A stretch of DNA of 50,450 nt from Polaromonas sp. GTDB taxonomy: Bacteria > Pseudomonadota > Gammaproteobacteria > Burkholderiales > Burkholderiaceae_C. The translations under genes and the position numbers were made by a program. Under the pieces are notes generated by a model that saw only the letters and a program-made list of their open reading frames with translations, searched no databases and had not been told where the DNA came from. Positions 17,412-25,265 of this stretch are shown piece after piece (positions within the stretch are counted from its first letter, which is position 1; the number at the start of each line of letters is the position of its first letter). The stretch spans positions 1-50,450 of the forward strand of contig NZ_JACDDD010000018.1 of the NCBI RefSeq assembly GCF_013817205.1. Direction: 5' to 3'.

Positions 17412-18332
17412 ATGTCTGGTTCGCACCTTTTATCGTCTTTGGCTGCCGGCGCCTGGCCTGATGGACGGGACCAGCACATCACTATGGGGCCGGATGGCGG
17501 GCTTGATGTCCGGATTTACGGCAGGCACCCCGACAGCGTCACCGACCCCGTCCCGCTGGTGCTGCACTTTCATGCCGGGGCCTTTGTGGCCGGATCGCTC
17601 AGCCAGGGCGCCTGTGTTGCCGGCTTGCTGGCTGACGCCGGCGCCGTGGTGGTTTCCGTGGACTATCCGCTGGCGCCTGCCCATCCTTTTCCCCAGGCGG
17701 TTGAAACAGCTTACGCGGCGCTGGCGTGGGCCTGGAAAGCCAGGAACAAGCTGGCTGGCAGGAGTGTGCGCTTGTTTGTTGCCGGTGAAGAGGCCGGTGG
17801 CAATCTCGCAGCCGCCCTTGCGCTGGTGGCACGCGACCGGGATAGCCCCCGGCTTGCCGGCCAGCTTCTGCTGTCACCCATGCTGGACGCCTGCATGGCC
17901 ACGGCCTCGCTGCGCGATGTACATGCCGGCCCGGTCGGCTGCACCTGGGCGGACGGCTGGCACCAATACCTGCCGCGGCAAGAAGATGCGGGCCATCCGT
18001 ACGCTACGCCCGGTACGGCGCTGCGGCTGGCTGGCCTGCCACCGACCTTGCTGCTGACTTCCCGGGACGATCCGCTGCGCGACGAGACGCTGGCGTATGC
18101 CGCGCGCCTGCGCGCCGCCGGGCTGGAGGTGCGCGAGGTCGTGCTGCCCTTTGAAACAGGCTGGCCTGGCAGCTATCTGAAGTCTGGTCGCGCAACGACC
18201 GACTGGACCACGGTGGTCCGGCGGCAGTTCAGTGACTTTTTCTCAAGCGCAGCCACGGCGCTACCCGATCGGCAGCTTGCTCTTGCAGGGCCACAACGCC
18301 CCTGGCCGATGGTCGATCGCGATTGCCCTTGA
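17412..18332 (+). CDS. llpE: Lipase-like alpha/beta-hydrolase homologue, probably catalytically dead (LlpE-like)
   Basis: This 306-residue protein is a hormone-sensitive-lipase-type fold: HFHAGAF in place of the oxyanion HGGG, SVDYPLAPAHPFPQA, and GEEAGGNLAAALAL where active enzymes have GDSAGGN. The nucleophile Ser is therefore Glu127. The usual C-terminal His (HGF) is also missing (FETGWPG), while the acidic SRDDPLRDE remains. It is first in an operon with efflux genes, the position of the lipase-like gene llpE in Burkholderia CeoAB-OpcM/BpeEF-OprC operons. A binding or regulatory role is more likely than hydrolysis. The start at 17412 was chosen by length; no clear ribosome site is seen. 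Confidence 0.8.
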   Translation: MSGSHLLSSLAAGAWPDGRDQHITMGPDGGLDVRIYGRHPDSVTDPVPLVLHFHAGAFVAGSLSQGACVAGLLADAGAVVVSVDYPLAPAHPFPQAVETAYAALAWAWKARNKLAGRSVRLFVAGEEAGGNLAAALALVARDRDSPRLAGQLLLSPMLDACMATASLRDVHAGPVGCTWADGWHQYLPRQEDAGHPYATPGTALRLAGLPPTLLLTSRDDPLRDETLAYAARLRAAGLEVREVVLPFETGWPGSYLKSGRATTDWTTVVRRQFSDFFSSAATALPDRQLALAGPQRPWPMVDRDCP

Positions 18333-18436
18333 CCCGCCAAGGTTTTTGGGGTCAGTGATTTGACCTTGCCATGGCGGAAAGCCTGACAGTTCCACGCAGA
18401 TTCGCATTTTTTATCAATTCACGAAGGGTGTTCACC

Positions 18437-19663
18437 ATGCCATTGAAGCATTCAAACGACAACAAGCGTCGCCTGCTGACCGGGGGGCTGGCGGTGCTGG
18501 CCATCGCCGGCATTACCGCCACCGCCTTTGGTGTCTCCAGCTCCGCCACCTCGTCGGACGCGCCGGCCGGGCCGCCGGCCACACCGGTGTCGGTCGCCAC
18601 CGTCGTGCAGAGCGAGGTGGCCGCCTGGGATGAGTTCTCGGGACGGCTCGAGGCCGTCGAGCGCGTAGATATCCGTCCGCGTGTGGCCGGTACTCTCCAG
18701 GCGGTGCATTTCCGCGAAGGCGCGCTGGTCAAAAAAGGCGAGTTGCTGCTGACGATTGATCCCGCGCCCTACGCCGCCGAGGTACAGCGGGCCGAAGCCC
18801 AGGTCGGCGCGGCGCAGGCGCGGGTGGCCCAGGCCAAGGGCGAGTACGAACGTTCGCAACGCCTGTGGAGCGAGCAGGCCATCTCGAAACGTGAGTTCGA
18901 CGAGCGCAGCAACGGCCAGCGAGAGGCTGATGCGAATCTGCGCGCTGTCCAGGCCGCGCTGCATACCGCGCAACTGAGCATGGGTTACACGCAGGTCCGC
19001 GCACCGGTGGCCGGCCGCGTCGGCAAGCTCGAGCTCACTGTCGGCAACCTGGTTGCCGCCGGCCCGGGCGCGCCGGTGCTGACGACGCTGGTGTCGGTCA
19101 GCCCGATTTATGCGAGCTTCGACGCCGACGAGCAGGTGGTGGCAAAAGCCCTGCGCGATGTGAGCGGCGGCGGCGAACGCAAGCTCGAGCGCATCCCGGT
19201 CCAGATGGGTACCGCCGCTACGATTGACACGCCGTTCCAGGGCCGCTTGCAGCTGGTGGACAACCAGGTTGATGCCAAAAGCGGCACGGTGCGCGCCCGC
19301 GCGGTCTTCGACAACAGGGACGGCCAGCTGATGCCCGGCCAGTTCGCGCGCATTCGCATGGGTCAAGCGACGCAGGTCATGGCCCTGCTGGTCAATGAAC
19401 GCGCCGTCGGGACCGAACAGAACAAGAAATTCGTGCTGGTGGTCGGGGCCGACAACAAGGCGGTGTACCGCGAAGTCACGCTGGGCGCTTCGGTGAACGG
19501 CTTGCGCGTCGTCAAGAACGGTCTCGCACCCAACGAACGCATCGTGGTCAACGGCCTGCAGCGTGTGCGCCCCGGCGCGCTGGTGGTGCCTCAACCGGTC
19601 GAGATGTCCGCCAAGGCCGAACTGCTCAATGCCGACAAGCCGGTCAAGGTAGCCGCGAAGTAA
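18437..19663 (+). CDS. RND efflux periplasmic adaptor (MexE/CeoA-like)
   Basis: This is a 408-residue membrane-fusion protein that links the inner-membrane pump to the outer-membrane channel. It has an N-terminal membrane anchor or signal (residues about 13-35, no lipobox), a lipoyl half-motif (VDIRPRVAGTLQAVHFREG), an alpha-hairpin rich in Ala, Gln and Arg, the second lipoyl half (YTQVRAPVAGRVGK) and beta-barrel text ending GLAPNERIVVNGLQRVRPG. The start at 18437 has AAGGG 8 bases upstream. It lies 53 bp before the permease gene. MexE/CeoA/BpeE type is the best fit from its neighbours. Confidence 0.93.
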   Translation: MPLKHSNDNKRRLLTGGLAVLAIAGITATAFGVSSSATSSDAPAGPPATPVSVATVVQSEVAAWDEFSGRLEAVERVDIRPRVAGTLQAVHFREGALVKKGELLLTIDPAPYAAEVQRAEAQVGAAQARVAQAKGEYERSQRLWSEQAISKREFDERSNGQREADANLRAVQAALHTAQLSMGYTQVRAPVAGRVGKLELTVGNLVAAGPGAPVLTTLVSVSPIYASFDADEQVVAKALRDVSGGGERKLERIPVQMGTAATIDTPFQGRLQLVDNQVDAKSGTVRARAVFDNRDGQLMPGQFARIRMGQATQVMALLVNERAVGTEQNKKFVLVVGADNKAVYREVTLGASVNGLRVVKNGLAPNERIVVNGLQRVRPGALVVPQPVEMSAKAELLNADKPVKVAAK

Positions 19664-19715
19664 TTAATGAATGAACGCAGGGGCACCAGCTTCTGCCTGA
19701 ACAAGAAGAACTCCC

Positions 19716-22700
19716 ATGAATCTTTCTAGATTTTTTATCGACCGGCCGATTTTTGCCGGCGTGTTGTCGCTGCTGATGCTCATCGCCGGCCTGGTCGCGT
19801 TGCGCGGGCTGCCGATCTCCGAGTACCCGGAGGTGGCGCCGCCCTCGGTGGTGGTGCGCGCCCAGTACCCCGGCGCCAACCCCAAGGTGATTGCCGAAAC
19901 CGTGGCCATGCCACTGGAAGAATCCATCAACGGTGTTGAGGGAATGCTCTACATGGGCAGTCAGGCCACCACCGACGGCGTGATGACGCTGACGGTGACC
20001 TTCAAGCTCGGCACCGATCCTGACAAGGCGCAGCAGATGGTGCAGAACCGCGTCTCGCAGGCCGAGCCGCGCCTGCCCGAGGAAGTGCGCCGGCTCGGCG
20101 TAACCACGGTCAAGAGCGCGCCCAACATCACCATGGTGGTGCACCTGGTCTCGCCGAATGACCGCTACGACATCAACTACCTGCGCAACTACGCGGTGCT
20201 CAACGTCAAGGACAGACTGGCGCGCATCCAGGGCGTGGGCCAGGTGCAGATCTTTGGCGGTGGCGACTATTCGATGCGTGTCTGGCTCGACCCGCAGAAG
20301 GTCGCGCAGCGCGGCCTCTCGGCCAGCGATGTGGTGGCGGCGATCCGCGGTCAGAACGTGCAGGCGGCCGCTGGTGTGGTCGGTGCCTCGCCGGGTCTGC
20401 CGGGTGTGGACATGCAGCTGTCGATCAATGCCCAGGGCCGGTTGCAGAACGAGGAGGAGTTTGGCGACATCATTGTCAAGACCGGTAGCGACGGGGCCGT
20501 AACGCGTTTGCGCGACATCGCCCGCCTCGAGCTGGGCGCTTCCGACTATTCCCTGCGTTCCCTGCTGAACAACAAACCTGCGGTCGGCATAGGCGTTTTC
20601 CAGGCGCCGGGTTCCAACTCGCTGGAGATTTCCGGCGCCGTGCGCCAAACCATGGATGAACTTGCGAAAAACATGCCCGAAGGTGTGGAATACCGCATCG
20701 CCTATGACCCGACGCAGTTTGTACGTGCCTCGATCAAGTCGGTGATCACGACCCTGCTGGAAGCGGTGGCGCTGGTAGTGCTGGTGGTGATCCTGTTTTT
20801 GCAGACCTGGCGCGCCTCCATCATCCCGCTGCTCGCGGTGCCGGTGTCGGTGGTTGGCACTTTTGCCGTGCTGCACCTGCTGGGATTTTCGATCAACGCG
20901 CTCAGCCTGTTTGGACTGGTGCTGGCCATCGGCATCGTGGTCGATGACGCCATCGTGGTCGTGGAAAACGTCGAGCGCAACATCGAAGCCGGGCTCACGC
21001 CGCGCGAGGCGACCTATCGCGCCATGCGCGAGGTCTCCGGGCCCATCATCGCGATTGCGCTGGTGCTGGTGGCGGTGTTTGTGCCGTTGGCCTTCATCAG
21101 TGGCCTGACCGGCCAGTTTTACCGCCAGTTCGCAGTGACGATAGCGATCTCGACCGTGATCTCAGCGATCAATTCGCTGACCCTTTCGCCAGCGCTGGCA
21201 GCCCTGCTGCTGAAAAGCCACGACGCGCCGAAAGACGCGCTGACGCGCGGCATGGACCGCATCTTCGGCCGCTTCTTCGCCGGCTTCAACCGCCTGTTCG
21301 CCCGGGGCGCCACTGCCTACAGCAGCGGTGTCAAGGGTGCGATCTCGCGCAAGGCACTGATGTTGGTGATGTATCTGGTGTTGGTAGCGGCGACGGTCGG
21401 TGTCTTCAAACTGGTGCCCGGCGGTTTTGTACCGGCGCAGGACAAGCAGTACCTGATTGGTTTTGCGCAGCTGCCCGACGGCGCCACCCTGGACCGCACC
21501 GAAGACGTGATCCAGCGCATGGGCCAGATCATGAAGGCCAACCCGAACGTGGAAGACGCAATTGCCTTCCCGGGCCTGTCCATCAACGGCTTCACCAACA
21601 GCTCGAACTCGGGCATTGTGTTTGCCACGCTGAAGCCCTTTGCCGAACGCAAGCGGGCCGACCAGAGCGGTGGCGCAGTGGCGGGCCAGCTCAACGGCGC
21701 GTTTGCCGGCATCCAGGACGCCTTCATCGTGATGTTCCCGCCGCCGCCGGTGGAGGGTCTCGGGACCACTGGTGGCTTCAAGTTGCAGCTGGAAGACCGC
21801 GCCTCGCTGGGTTACGACGCGATGGATGGCGCAGTGAAGGCCTTCATGGAAAAAGTGTCACAGGCGCCCGAAATTGCGGGCACCTTCACGAGCTGGCAGG
21901 TCAACGTGCCACAGCTGTACGCCGACATTGACCGCACCAAGGCGCGCCAGCTCAATGTGCCGGTGACCGACATCTTCGACACCATGCAAATTTACCTGGG
22001 CAGCCTGTACGCGAACGACTTCAACAAGTTCGGTCGCACCTACAGCGTGCGTGTGCAGGCTGATGCGCCCTACCGCGCGCGCGCCGAGGACGTGGGCCTG
22101 CTCAAGGTGCGCTCGACCACCGGCGCGATGGTGCCGCTGTCCGCGCTGATGAAGGTGCAGTCCAGCTTCGGCCCCGAACGGGCCATGCGCTACAACGGCT
22201 ATTTGTCGGCCGATATCAGCGGTGGCCCGGCGCCCGGTTATTCGTCGGGCCAGGCGCAGCAGGCCATCGAACGCATCGCGGCCCAGACCCTGCCCAAGGG
22301 CATCAGCTTCGAGTGGACAGAGCTGACTTACCAGGAAATCCTGGCCGGCAACTCTGCCGTGCTGGTGTTCCCGCTGGCCATCCTGCTGGTCTTCCTGGTG
22401 CTGGCTGCACAGTATGAGAGCCTGACACTGCCGATCGCCATCATCCTGATCGTGCCCATGGGCCTGCTGGCGGCGATGACGGGCGTGTGGATTTCGGGCG
22501 GTGACAACAATGTCTTCACGCAGATCGGGCTGATGGTGCTGGTAGGGCTGTCGGCAAAAAACGCCATCCTGATCGTCGAGTTTGCGCGCGAGCTCGAGTT
22601 TGCCGGCCGCACGCCGGTGCAAGCCGCGATCGAAGCCAGTCGCCTGCGCCTGCGCCCCATCCTGATGACCTCGCTTGCTTTTGTGATGGGCGTGCTGCCG

Positions 22701-22949
22701 CTGGTGTTGTCCACCGGCGCTGGGGCGGAAATGCGCTCGGCCATGGGTGTGGCGGTATTCGCCGGGATGATTGGCGTGACGGCCTTTGGCCTGTTCCTCA
22801 CACCGGTGTTTTACGTGGCGCTGCGCCGCATGGCCGGCAACCGCCCGCTCAAATTGCACGGCGAGGTACCGCACATCGAAGCCTTTGCCGGCGGTGGTGG
22901 TGCACCGCTGCATGGTCAGCCGGCCGCACGCATCGCCCACCACGAATAA
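19716..22949 (+). CDS. RND multidrug efflux permease (MexF/CeoB/BpeF-like, HAE1)
   Basis: This is a 1077-residue proton-driven exporter with the RND start MNLSRFFIDRPIFAGVLSLL. The proton relay is intact: Asp410 and Asp411 in IVVDDAIVVVENVERN (TM4) and Lys948 in GLSAKNAILIVEF (TM10). Two large periplasmic loops carry GYSSGQAQQAIE and FNKFGRTYSV segments typical of the MexF branch. Family pumps export chloramphenicol, trimethoprim, fluoroquinolones and aromatic acids; the substrate here is inferred. The C-terminal tail ends in a Gly/His-rich stretch. It lies in one operon with the adaptor and the channel. Confidence 0.95.
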   Translation: MNLSRFFIDRPIFAGVLSLLMLIAGLVALRGLPISEYPEVAPPSVVVRAQYPGANPKVIAETVAMPLEESINGVEGMLYMGSQATTDGVMTLTVTFKLGTDPDKAQQMVQNRVSQAEPRLPEEVRRLGVTTVKSAPNITMVVHLVSPNDRYDINYLRNYAVLNVKDRLARIQGVGQVQIFGGGDYSMRVWLDPQKVAQRGLSASDVVAAIRGQNVQAAAGVVGASPGLPGVDMQLSINAQGRLQNEEEFGDIIVKTGSDGAVTRLRDIARLELGASDYSLRSLLNNKPAVGIGVFQAPGSNSLEISGAVRQTMDELAKNMPEGVEYRIAYDPTQFVRASIKSVITTLLEAVALVVLVVILFLQTWRASIIPLLAVPVSVVGTFAVLHLLGFSINALSLFGLVLAIGIVVDDAIVVVENVERNIEAGLTPREATYRAMREVSGPIIAIALVLVAVFVPLAFISGLTGQFYRQFAVTIAISTVISAINSLTLSPALAALLLKSHDAPKDALTRGMDRIFGRFFAGFNRLFARGATAYSSGVKGAISRKALMLVMYLVLVAATVGVFKLVPGGFVPAQDKQYLIGFAQLPDGATLDRTEDVIQRMGQIMKANPNVEDAIAFPGLSINGFTNSSNSGIVFATLKPFAERKRADQSGGAVAGQLNGAFAGIQDAFIVMFPPPPVEGLGTTGGFKLQLEDRASLGYDAMDGAVKAFMEKVSQAPEIAGTFTSWQVNVPQLYADIDRTKARQLNVPVTDIFDTMQIYLGSLYANDFNKFGRTYSVRVQADAPYRARAEDVGLLKVRSTTGAMVPLSALMKVQSSFGPERAMRYNGYLSADISGGPAPGYSSGQAQQAIERIAAQTLPKGISFEWTELTYQEILAGNSAVLVFPLAILLVFLVLAAQYESLTLPIAIILIVPMGLLAAMTGVWISGGDNNVFTQIGLMVLVGLSAKNAILIVEFARELEFAGRTPVQAAIEASRLRLRPILMTSLAFVMGVLPLVLSTGAGAEMRSAMGVAVFAGMIGVTAFGLFLTPVFYVALRRMAGNRPLKLHGEVPHIEAFAGGGGAPLHGQPAARIAHHE

Positions 22950-22973
22950 ATCAGAAACAGCCAAGGAGTCAGC

Positions 22974-24392
22974 ATGAACCACACCTCTTCCCTACTGCGC
23001 ACCGCGCTGGTCCCTTTGCTCGCCGCCCTGGTGCTGGCCGGTTGCGCCACGCCCGCAGCCGTCGATCCCGCCAGCTTGCCGGCCACACCGCCGATCTTCA
23101 GGGGGGAGCAGGACCCTTCGCGCGTGCTGGCAACGGCGCCCGCCAGTGCAGAGGCACACACCCAGGGCCGATGGTGGACGGCATTTGCCGACCCGGTGCT
23201 CGACCAGCTGGTCGAGCAGGCCGGCCGCAACAACACCAGCGTGCAGGTCGCGGCCGGCCGACTGACCCAGGCGCGTGCGCTGTTGCGGTCCACCGATGCC
23301 AACCGCTTACCGCAGATCGACCTCGGCGCCGGCGCAGTGCGCCAGCAAAACAGCACAACCGGCAACCGGCCGCGAACCGTGCTCAGTGTGGGGGCCAATT
23401 TTTCCTATGAAGTGGATCTGATCGGCAGGCTGTCACTGGCCTCCGATGCTGCATCGCTGGATGCCCTGTCTCGCGAGGCGCTGCTGCGCAGCACGCAGTT
23501 GCTGGTGCAGGCCAATGTGGCACAGACCTACCTGCAGCTGCGCGCCCTCGATGCCGAACGCACGCTGGTACGGGACACCCTGCAGGCTTACAGCAACACC
23601 CTGCGCCTGACCGAGGTGCGCTTCCGGGAAGGGGACGTGGCAGAACTGGACGTGGCACGCGTGCGCACCGAAGTCGCCGCCACCGAGTCGGAAGCGCTGG
23701 CGTTGGACCGGCGCCGCGCCGAGCTCGAACACGCGCTGGCCGTGCTGGTCGGCGAGGTGGCCTCCAGCTTCGAAGTGAAGCCGGCCGAATGGTCCACGGC
23801 TCTGCCTGTGATTCCGGCCGGCGTGCCCAGCAGGGTGCTGGTTCGGCGGCCCGATGTGTCTGCGGCGCAGACCAGCATGCAGGCGGCCCAGGCGCGCGCC
23901 GGCGTGGCCAAAGCCGCCTGGTTTCCGAGCTTTGCGCTGACCGCCAGCGGTGGCTACGCGGCGCCTGAAATCGGTGACTTGTTCAAGTTGGCGACGCGTG
24001 CCTGGGGTGTGGGCGCCTTGTTGTCCTTGCCGATTTTTGATGGGGGCCGGCGCGAGGCAGGCGTGCAGAACGCCAATGCCGAACTCGACATCGCGCTGGC
24101 GAACTACCGCGAACAGATCCTGGTGGCCTTCCGGGAGGTCGAGGATCAGCTGTCGGCGCTGCGCCTGCTGGCCGGGCAGTCAGAGGCGCAGTCGCGCTCG
24201 GTCGCTTCGGCCGCACGCGCCACCGTGCTGTCAGGTGCGCGTTACCGCAACGGTTTTGTCAGCCAGCTCGAACTGCTGGATGCCCAGCGCAGCGAACTGC
24301 GGAATCGGCGCGAGGCGCTGCAGGTTCGCGCAGCACAGTACCTCGCCACGGTGGGGCTGATCCGTGCTTTGGGCGGCGGCTGGTCAGTTTGA
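22974..24392 (+). CDS. NodT-family outer-membrane efflux lipoprotein (OprN/OpcM-like)
   Basis: This is a 472-residue TolC-like channel protein of the tripartite pump. The lipobox LVLAGC puts the acylated Cys at residue 24. Outer-membrane efflux repeats are visible: WWTAFADPVLDQLVEQA, YEVDLIGRLSLASDAA and AWGVGALLSLPIFDGG. It starts 24 bp after the permease stop with AAGGAG in front. It belongs to the same protein family as the partial lipoprotein at the left edge but is clearly a different paralogue. Confidence 0.94.
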   Translation: MNHTSSLLRTALVPLLAALVLAGCATPAAVDPASLPATPPIFRGEQDPSRVLATAPASAEAHTQGRWWTAFADPVLDQLVEQAGRNNTSVQVAAGRLTQARALLRSTDANRLPQIDLGAGAVRQQNSTTGNRPRTVLSVGANFSYEVDLIGRLSLASDAASLDALSREALLRSTQLLVQANVAQTYLQLRALDAERTLVRDTLQAYSNTLRLTEVRFREGDVAELDVARVRTEVAATESEALALDRRRAELEHALAVLVGEVASSFEVKPAEWSTALPVIPAGVPSRVLVRRPDVSAAQTSMQAAQARAGVAKAAWFPSFALTASGGYAAPEIGDLFKLATRAWGVGALLSLPIFDGGRREAGVQNANAELDIALANYREQILVAFREVEDQLSALRLLAGQSEAQSRSVASAARATVLSGARYRNGFVSQLELLDAQRSELRNRREALQVRAAQYLATVGLIRALGGGWSV

Positions 24393-24393
24393 G

Positions 24394-24492
24394 CATCCCT
24401 ATCGGCGCGCACGTCGTGTAGCGCCTTTTCCCTTGCAGGGGGCAGGCGCCTGCGGTCCGGCGAAGCCGGTCCCGCGGCCCCTGCTGGTGAAG
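24394..24492 (+). repeat. Family A dispersed repeat, copy A3
   Basis: The copy starts two bases after the stop of the efflux channel gene, in its orientation. The 5' half is diverged, but the hairpin core GGTCCGGCGAAGCCGGTCCC and the end GCGGCCCCTGCTGGTGAAG are clear. Together with B3 it fills the 208-bp space before the convergent Lrp gene. Confidence 0.75.
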
Positions 24493-24528
24493 ATTTGCAC
24501 ACCCCCTGTTGAGGCCCATGCCATTTAT

Positions 24529-24595
24529 TGCTATGTAATTTATAGCTGCTTGCGCCCGCTGAATAAGGGCTAGAGGCCGATTTGATTCATAAGTC
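24529..24595 (+). repeat. Family B dispersed repeat, copy B3
   Basis: This is the best preserved copy: GCTATGTAATTTATAGC, then TGCTTGCGCCCGCTGAATAA, GGGCTAGAGGCCGATTTGA. Its reverse-oriented counterpart after pyk (B6) shares TAGCTG, GGGCTAGAGGC and GATTT at the same spacing. Confidence 0.8.
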
Positions 24596-24600
24596 TGGGT

Positions 24601-25089
24601 TCACGGCGGCTTGCCGGCTGCCAGATGGCCCAGCGGCAGCGCGCTGCTGGCCTTGACCTCACCCAGCGAAAAGCTGGTGTGCATGTCTTTCACATTGGGC
24701 AGGTTCAACAGGCTTTTCAGCGCAAAGCGCGAAAAGCTGTCCAGGTCCTGCGCCACCACCTGCAGCTCGAAGGTGCCGGTGCCGCTGATGTAGTGGCAGG
24801 CAATGATTTCCGGCAGCTTGCGGATGGCTTCTTCCATCACGCTGGTGGCGTCGCCAGTGTTGCGGTCGGCGTCCAGCCGCACAAAGGCCAGCACGCCGAG
24901 ACCGATTTTCTGGCGATCGATCTCGGCCCGGTACCCCTTGATGAAGCCGCTTTCCTCCAGCGCCCGCACCCGCCGCCAGCAGGGCGCGGCGCTCAGGCCC
25001 ACGCGCACGCTGAGTTCGGCATTGCTGAGGCGGCCGTCGGTTTGTAATTCATTCAGGATGGCGATGTCAAACTTGTCAAGTGTTTCCAT
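24601..25089 (-). CDS. Lrp/AsnC-family transcriptional regulator
   Basis: This is a 162-residue regulator with an N-terminal helix-turn-helix (LDKFDIAILNELQTDGRLSNAELSVRVGLSAAPCWRRV, shown in part) and a C-terminal RAM/effector domain (IIACHYISGTGTFELQV). Such proteins sense amino acids. It is divergent from the indolepyruvate oxidoreductase gene, whose substrates come from aromatic amino acids, so local control of that gene is likely. The 176-bp gap between them is AT-rich but I see no convincing -35/-10 pair or defined Lrp site there. Confidence 0.92.
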   Translation of the reverse strand: METLDKFDIAILNELQTDGRLSNAELSVRVGLSAAPCWRRVRALEESGFIKGYRAEIDRQKIGLGVLAFVRLDADRNTGDATSVMEEAIRKLPEIIACHYISGTGTFELQVVAQDLDSFSRFALKSLLNLPNVKDMHTSFSLGEVKASSALPLGHLAAGKPP

Positions 25090-25265
25090 ATCCAGGCATT
25101 ATGAGCAAGAATCTTTCTCAAACCCATGAAAACGAGGCATAAAAAGCAAAGACTTATCCACGCATCGCGCCTACACTTTGTTCATATATAGAGGCGCCGC
25201 CCTATCCGGGTGACCAGCTTCTTCCCCCGCCCACAAGGCGGCTCAGCCCACGACTGGAGACAAAG

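Noticed and set aside
18334..18377. Hairpin CCGCCA/TGGCGG with inner GGTCA/TGACC between the lipase-like gene and the adaptor gene
   Set aside because: Short interrupted stems without a T-run. It may attenuate the operon but is too weak to list as a terminator.
23388..23402. GTGTGGGGGCCAATTTTT in the efflux channel gene as a fragment of family A
   Set aside because: It encodes the conserved SVGANFSYE segment of the family and lacks the hairpin core, so the match is coincidental.
25090..25265. Specific Lrp site or promoter in the Lrp-oxidoreductase gap
   Set aside because: The region is AT-rich, but no -35/-10 pair at proper spacing and no clear palindrome could be supported.
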